From: Myxococcota bacterium
GTDB taxonomy: Bacteria > Myxococcota_A > UBA9160 > UBA4427
NCBI GenBank assembly: GCA_028278345.1
Contig: JANQEL010000062.1
Coordinates: 1 to 55,386, forward strand
Length of the DNA stretch: 55,386 nucleotides
Direction: 5' to 3'
The notes below the pieces were generated by a model, which saw only the letters and a program-made list of their open reading frames with translations, was not told the origin of the DNA and searched no databases. Shown piece after piece: positions 51,787 through 55,386 of this stretch (positions are counted from its first letter, which is position 1; each line of letters begins with the position of its first letter). Made by a program: the position numbers and the translations under genes.

Positions 51787-54036
51787 CTAGCGAGATCGGC
51801 GTGCCTTCGGGTGGTCGACGTAGATCGGCGATGACCAGGCACGCGGTTCGTCCGGGCGAAGACACTCGTCGCCGTCCGGGCAGATCGAAACCCCGAGGCA
51901 TCGGCCCTCGAGATCGCGCTCGCAACCGAGGGGCGAGGCATTGACGGTGGGCTTCGCTGTTTCGAAGACGCGGGCGTAGTAGACGGCGTCGCGGCCGCTG
52001 TCGACGAAATCGGGGTCGGAGAAGGTCGCAACGCATCCTTCTCCCCCGCGCGGACAGTCGATTACGCGCCAGGGGTCGTCGATCAGCCCGCCGATCTCTT
52101 CGCCTTCAAAGGCTTGCGGGCGGATTCGAACGAGCTCGATTCGATCGATCGGACGTCGACGGTCGCCCGGGTGATAACACTCGCCGAGGCAGAGACGCTC
52201 GACTTCACTCGCGCCGAGCGAGTTCGCGGTGACGTCCGGACAGCCCGGCCGCTGCTCGAACGAACCGGCCGCACGCACGCGGAACGTCGGACTGCTCTCC
52301 ACCACCACCTCCGAGCCCATCGGCTTCGCTCCGGTCTCGGTGAGCAGGTCGAACCACAGCAGGATCCGCGGCCCGCTCGTGCCGTAGACCGCGTTCTGTT
52401 CGAGAGCAGCCCAGATCGATCCGCGGTCGCGTGCTTCGGCGTGCACGGCGACCAGCCCGCCCGTGTACTGAAAGGAAGACGTCCGCTCGACGTCGGCCAA
52501 CGCAGTCAAGGGACTCAGCTCGCCCGGAGAAGCGGTCCTCGACTGGGCCGGCTTCGGACCATCGGGATCCACCCCGCTCTTTCGGATTGCGTTGCCGAGT
52601 GCGGACGCCCGCTCGGGGTGGTCCAATGCGCCGTCGGTCATCGAGCGAAGCTCTTTGTACCCCGTGCCCCCCCGCGCCGAATGGTTGTCGCTCGAAGCCA
52701 TGAAGCCCATGCGGAAGCGACGAGGGGCTTCGGGGTCGTCGTCGAAGTTGCCGAGTGCCGCGATGTACTGGGCCGAGCCGGTGGGCACATAGGAAAAGGA
52801 AGGCTGTCGGCAATCGCGACACTGCCCGGCATCGAGCCAATCGCTGGATGTCCCGTTCTCGATCGTGTTGACGTAGACGGTGCCGGCTTCGATGGCGTGC
52901 TGTTGCGCTACGGCTTCGCGCTCTGCGCACTCTTCTTCGGGAAGATCCTCGGCCAGGCAGCGTTCGCGAACGATCCTTGCGGCCTGTCGGCATGCGGGGA
53001 GATAGCCGGGTCGTTCCTCGGGGCAGACGACTGCACCCGATTCGTCCCGTTCGAACGGACGCCAGTCTCGGTAGACCTCCGAATCTCCGTGCCCCGAGTA
53101 CACCTCGAGCATCGTCTGGCGCTCGGGATCGTGCATCGCGCCTGCGAGCTGTTTGTCCCAACTCGAATCCGGTGGCGTGTAGATGCCCCAGGCCGTGCCG
53201 TGGGGAATCACGAGGGCGTCATGTCCCCACTCGTCGAGCTTGCGGAACAACTCGGGGGGTGTCGCCGCCACTTCCATGCAGTCGTTCGGAAGCTCGCGCA
53301 CGTGCCCCTCTTCGCAGACAGGGGCACCGGTCTGTTCGATGATGCGGCGAGACAGATCGAGGAAGCGCCCGTCGAGCAGGCCGAGCGCACCGCGCAGCAG
53401 CGGTGAAGCCCGTTCGAGGAAGAGCGGGTTCGCTTTCGCGCTGATCGGGCGGGCGGGGATTCGCGCATCGTCCGTATGGGCCAGCACGACGTTCTTGTGG
53501 CCGTAGTGGGTGTCGGCGGTGAGCCCGGCCTGGGTCCACTCCCAACCGAGGAAGGCGACGGTGTCGGGGTTGCTCGGATCCCCTGCCCGTTCGTCGCACG
53601 CGCGAATGGCGTCGACGGTGTTCTTCCAGTCTTCGGGATAGAGGCTGTTCGCGTGGTCGTTGATCGACCAGAAGTCGAGGGCCGCGCAGTGCCGGGCGAA
53701 ATCGCACGCATCGGCGGGTGTCATCGCCCCGGCGCCACCCAACATGGGCAGGTTCAACATGAAGGCATCGGAGGACAGCGTTGTATGAACGTGCAGATCC
53801 CCGAACAAGATCTGTCGGTTGGCAGGTGCTCCCATGGCGGTGACCTGCTCGGCTTGCGCTTCGGCGACGGCTTCCACGAGTAGAGTCGCGCGCGCATCAC
53901 CGGTGGGCGCGACCCGGACCCCGTCGATCTCGCCTCCGGCCCCGCGGCCGAGACTCCATAGAGCCGCCAGGGCGAGCCCCGCGATGATGACGAGAGAGAG
54001 CAGTACATTGCGCATCGCGCGCCCAGTGTGTCGCAT
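51787..54036 (-). CDS. DUF3604 (PHP-like metal-dependent) exported protein
   Basis: 749 residues from ATG 54036; the in-frame ATG at 54015 is the alternative and would be 7 residues shorter. A signal anchor (VLLSLVIIAGLALAAL) is followed by ILFGDLHVHTTLSSDA, DFWSINDHANSLYPE, FLGWEWTQ and YGHKNVVL, the metal-binding blocks of DUF3604. Near the middle, GFMASSDNHSARGGTGYKE, and near the end several Cys pairs (CYHPGDRRRP, CPRGGEGC, CERDLEGRCLGVSICPDGDEC). The family is found beside sulfatases and in catabolic islands, but its reaction is not known to me. It diverges from the PEP-CTERM protein at 54134. Confidence 0.85.
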   Translation of the reverse strand: MRHTGRAMRNVLLSLVIIAGLALAALWSLGRGAGGEIDGVRVAPTGDARATLLVEAVAEAQAEQVTAMGAPANRQILFGDLHVHTTLSSDAFMLNLPMLGGAGAMTPADACDFARHCAALDFWSINDHANSLYPEDWKNTVDAIRACDERAGDPSNPDTVAFLGWEWTQAGLTADTHYGHKNVVLAHTDDARIPARPISAKANPLFLERASPLLRGALGLLDGRFLDLSRRIIEQTGAPVCEEGHVRELPNDCMEVAATPPELFRKLDEWGHDALVIPHGTAWGIYTPPDSSWDKQLAGAMHDPERQTMLEVYSGHGDSEVYRDWRPFERDESGAVVCPEERPGYLPACRQAARIVRERCLAEDLPEEECAEREAVAQQHAIEAGTVYVNTIENGTSSDWLDAGQCRDCRQPSFSYVPTGSAQYIAALGNFDDDPEAPRRFRMGFMASSDNHSARGGTGYKELRSMTDGALDHPERASALGNAIRKSGVDPDGPKPAQSRTASPGELSPLTALADVERTSSFQYTGGLVAVHAEARDRGSIWAALEQNAVYGTSGPRILLWFDLLTETGAKPMGSEVVVESSPTFRVRAAGSFEQRPGCPDVTANSLGASEVERLCLGECYHPGDRRRPIDRIELVRIRPQAFEGEEIGGLIDDPWRVIDCPRGGEGCVATFSDPDFVDSGRDAVYYARVFETAKPTVNASPLGCERDLEGRCLGVSICPDGDECLRPDEPRAWSSPIYVDHPKARRSR

Positions 54037-54133
54037 CTGGAAAGGTTCCGGTGCTTTTTCGTTGTGGCGGGCCGCGGCGTGTAGCGAATTCTGACGACAT
54101 GACAGGGTGGTCTCGCTTCCTACGCTTTTCGGC

Positions 54134-54904
54134 GTGAAATTCATTCGAAGCAGAATCGCGTTGGTCATCGCCCTGGTCCTGGGTTTCGCCGGGATCGGGC
54201 AGGCATCGCCCGGTGCGTACACGGATGCGGCGGGCTTCGCGGCGGCGATTCCCGGTGGCGTGGCGACGGTCGACTTCGAGAGCCTCGCGAACGGCGCGCC
54301 GCTCTCGGGGACGACGCAGACGCCGCCTTCGGCAGCGGCGGGTGTCGTACTGCCCGGCCCTGTCGTCGACGTGCTCGATCCCACTGGGCCGGCTCTCTCG
54401 CTTCGCGTCGTCGTGGACGCAGCCGACAATCCGGCGAGCAGCGGCACCCGTTCCCTCGGCGTCGACGATACGGGCAACTTCAACGCGCTGACGGCCGGCA
54501 CTTCGTTGGCCTTCGGTTTCACGGCGCCCGTCGATGCCTTCGGCTTGACGATCATCACACCCGAAGAACCGGGTAACGCGCTCTTCGACGGTGATCTTCA
54601 GCTCGTCGTTCCCGGCGAAGCAACGGCGACGCTTGCGCTGGGCGATGGGCAATCGCTCGGGACGTTCGGTGGCCGCGACTACCGCGCCTACTTCGTCGGC
54701 GTCATCGGTGCATCGAGCTTCAGCGCGGCCACCCTCGACGCCGGCGGCACGACTCCCGTGAGCGGCCTCTTCTTCAACGTCGACGATCTCGTCGTACCGG
54801 TGCCGGAGCCCGGCACCGCTTCCGGTCTTCTCGCATGCGCGGCCCTGCTCCGCGTGATGCAGATCTCGAGGCGGAAGCATCGTCATGAAAGGATGACGTC
54901 ATGA
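54134..54904 (+). CDS. Exported protein with PEP-CTERM sorting tail
   Basis: 256 residues from a GTG at 54134, which gives the clean signal peptide MKFIRSRIALVIALVLGF...GQASPG; a GTG at 54107 is an alternative. The body is a beta-rich domain of the kind seen in PEP-CTERM proteins. The tail VPVPEPGTASGLL followed by a short hydrophobic stretch and RRKHRHERMTS is a PEP-CTERM signal, to be processed by an exosortase encoded elsewhere in the genome. The function of the body is unknown. Its stop overlaps the next start by 4 bp (ATGA). The upstream gap 54037-54133 holds the divergent promoters. Confidence 0.82.
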   Translation: MKFIRSRIALVIALVLGFAGIGQASPGAYTDAAGFAAAIPGGVATVDFESLANGAPLSGTTQTPPSAAAGVVLPGPVVDVLDPTGPALSLRVVVDAADNPASSGTRSLGVDDTGNFNALTAGTSLAFGFTAPVDAFGLTIITPEEPGNALFDGDLQLVVPGEATATLALGDGQSLGTFGGRDYRAYFVGVIGASSFSAATLDAGGTTPVSGLFFNVDDLVVPVPEPGTASGLLACAALLRVMQISRRKHRHERMTS

Positions 54905-55386
54905 AGTCCACCTACACCCATCGATTCGCGTTCGCGCTCATTCTGGGCGTGCTGCTGGCCGCGAGTTCGGCCCGAGCCGATCGGCCTTCACTCGTTGATC
55001 TGCAGGCCACCCTCGACGCCCATGTATCACCGCCCGCGGCTACCGCGGTCGGGACGATTCGCTTCTCCGATCCGTCGATCGACGTGATCTTCGACCTCGT
55101 CGATCTCGAACTCACGGCCGACGTCCCCGTCAGCTGCACTACGAGCTGCAACCCCGGCCTCGTGAGCTATGCACCCGTTCGCGTCACGATGGAACAGACG
55201 AGTGAACTCGCGCTGCTGGTTGCCCACTCCCTGCCCAGCGGCTCCGTTCAGGATGTGTTGGTCACCATCCCGAGTCAGACCAACGTCCTGCGGTTCCAGA
55301 ACGTCCAGATCCAGTCGGTCCAGAGCGACGACGTGGCCGAACGCAGCGTCGTCGAGTTCGACTTCGCATACATCCAGATGGATTGG
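54901..55386 (+). CDS. Exported protein of unknown function, cut by the window edge
   Basis: 162 codons are visible from ATG 54901, overlapping the PEP-CTERM gene stop by 4 bp. Signal peptide MKSTYTHRFAFALILGVLL...ARAD is clear. A pair of Cys (PVSCTTSCNPG) may form a disulfide. The rest is beta-rich with no family I recognise. It continues beyond the right edge. Likely co-transcribed with the PEP-CTERM gene. Confidence 0.8.
   Translation, partial: MKSTYTHRFAFALILGVLLAASSARADRPSLVDLQATLDAHVSPPAATAVGTIRFSDPSIDVIFDLVDLELTADVPVSCTTSCNPGLVSYAPVRVTMEQTSELALLVAHSLPSGSVQDVLVTIPSQTNVLRFQNVQIQSVQSDDVAERSVVEFDFAYIQMDW

Noticed and set aside
52114..53406. Plus-strand open frame of 430 codons
   Set aside because: Antisense to the DUF3604 gene, which has clear motifs on the other strand.
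1..55386. Intrinsic terminators, insertion sequences, attachment sites and replication origin
   Set aside because: I found GC hairpins but none followed by a clear U-run, no transposase or integrase gene, and no origin-type repeat cluster.

Overview
This is a high-GC, densely coded stretch of bacterial chromosome. It has about 46 protein genes, no intergenic gap above 300 bp, and no rRNA, tRNA, CRISPR, transposase or prophage gene that I could see. The content points to an environmental proteobacterium-like lineage, possibly deltaproteobacterial or Myxococcota-like. The indicators are luciferase-like (F420/FMN-type) monooxygenases, RND/MMPL transporters, many TetR regulators, paired acyl-CoA dehydrogenases, DUF3604, C-terminal PEP/IPTL-type sorting tails and a probable selenoprotein. 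The lineage is an inference; nothing in the window fixes the taxonomy.

Layout. 1-2.6 kb: an aldo/keto reductase (cut by the left edge) diverges from a TetR regulator and an SDR of the 3-alpha-hydroxysteroid dehydrogenase/carbonyl reductase type, with two palindromic operators between them. 2.7-7.5 kb: a rhomboid protease with a very long tail, a DUF2059-like exported protein and a GH16-like secreted protein with a C-terminal anchor. 7.5-11 kb (minus): sulfatase, a second HSD-type SDR and a D-cysteine desulfhydrase-like PLP enzyme. 11.2-16 kb (plus): RND exporter, SGNH hydrolase, alpha/beta hydrolase. 16-20 kb (minus): a translationally coupled TetR / flavin hydroxylase / VOC dioxygenase / flavin hydroxylase operon that looks like aromatic-ring catabolism. 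20-23.3 kb: a lipase-like hydrolase and a GSA-aminomutase-like enzyme divergent from a LysR regulator. 23.3-25.8 kb: a VapBC toxin-antitoxin pair and an ExeM-like nuclease. 25.9-32.2 kb: acyl-CoA synthetase, enoyl-CoA hydratase and SDR under a LysR gene, divergent from a diiron hydroxylase and a TauD-type oxygenase; this looks like a lipid or sterol acid module.

32.3-37.8 kb is the most unusual block: a TetR gene behind a textbook sigma-70 promoter with the operator lodged between -35 and -10. It is followed by five genes, the last four joinings of which are 4-bp stop/start overlaps: a ferredoxin with an added BFD-like cysteine domain, a 469-residue protein I do not recognise, a NadC (QPRTase)-like protein lacking the usual active-site signatures, a CinA/MoeA-like MoCF-domain protein and an LLM flavin oxidoreductase. 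I read this as a candidate undescribed pathway for making or using a pyridine-nucleotide-like cofactor. That reading is inference.

37.8-46.5 kb: GPH-type transporter, cupin, a second large flavin hydroxylase with its TetR and a 38-bp near-perfect palindrome, a secreted lipase-like lipoprotein, and a paired acyl-CoA dehydrogenase operon divergent from another TetR. 46.7-55.4 kb: an exported protein with an IPTL-like tail followed by an RND exporter starting at TTG, an LLM oxidoreductase, a membrane redoxin with an in-frame UGA in a U-x-x-C motif (probable selenoprotein with a fitting hairpin), a DUF3604 protein, and two exported proteins, one with a PEP-CTERM tail, the last cut by the right edge.

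Overall theme (inference): uptake, hydroxylation and CoA-dependent breakdown of steroid-, lipid- or aromatic-type substrates. The genes form many small, locally regulated operons, each with its own TetR or LysR gene and a visible operator.
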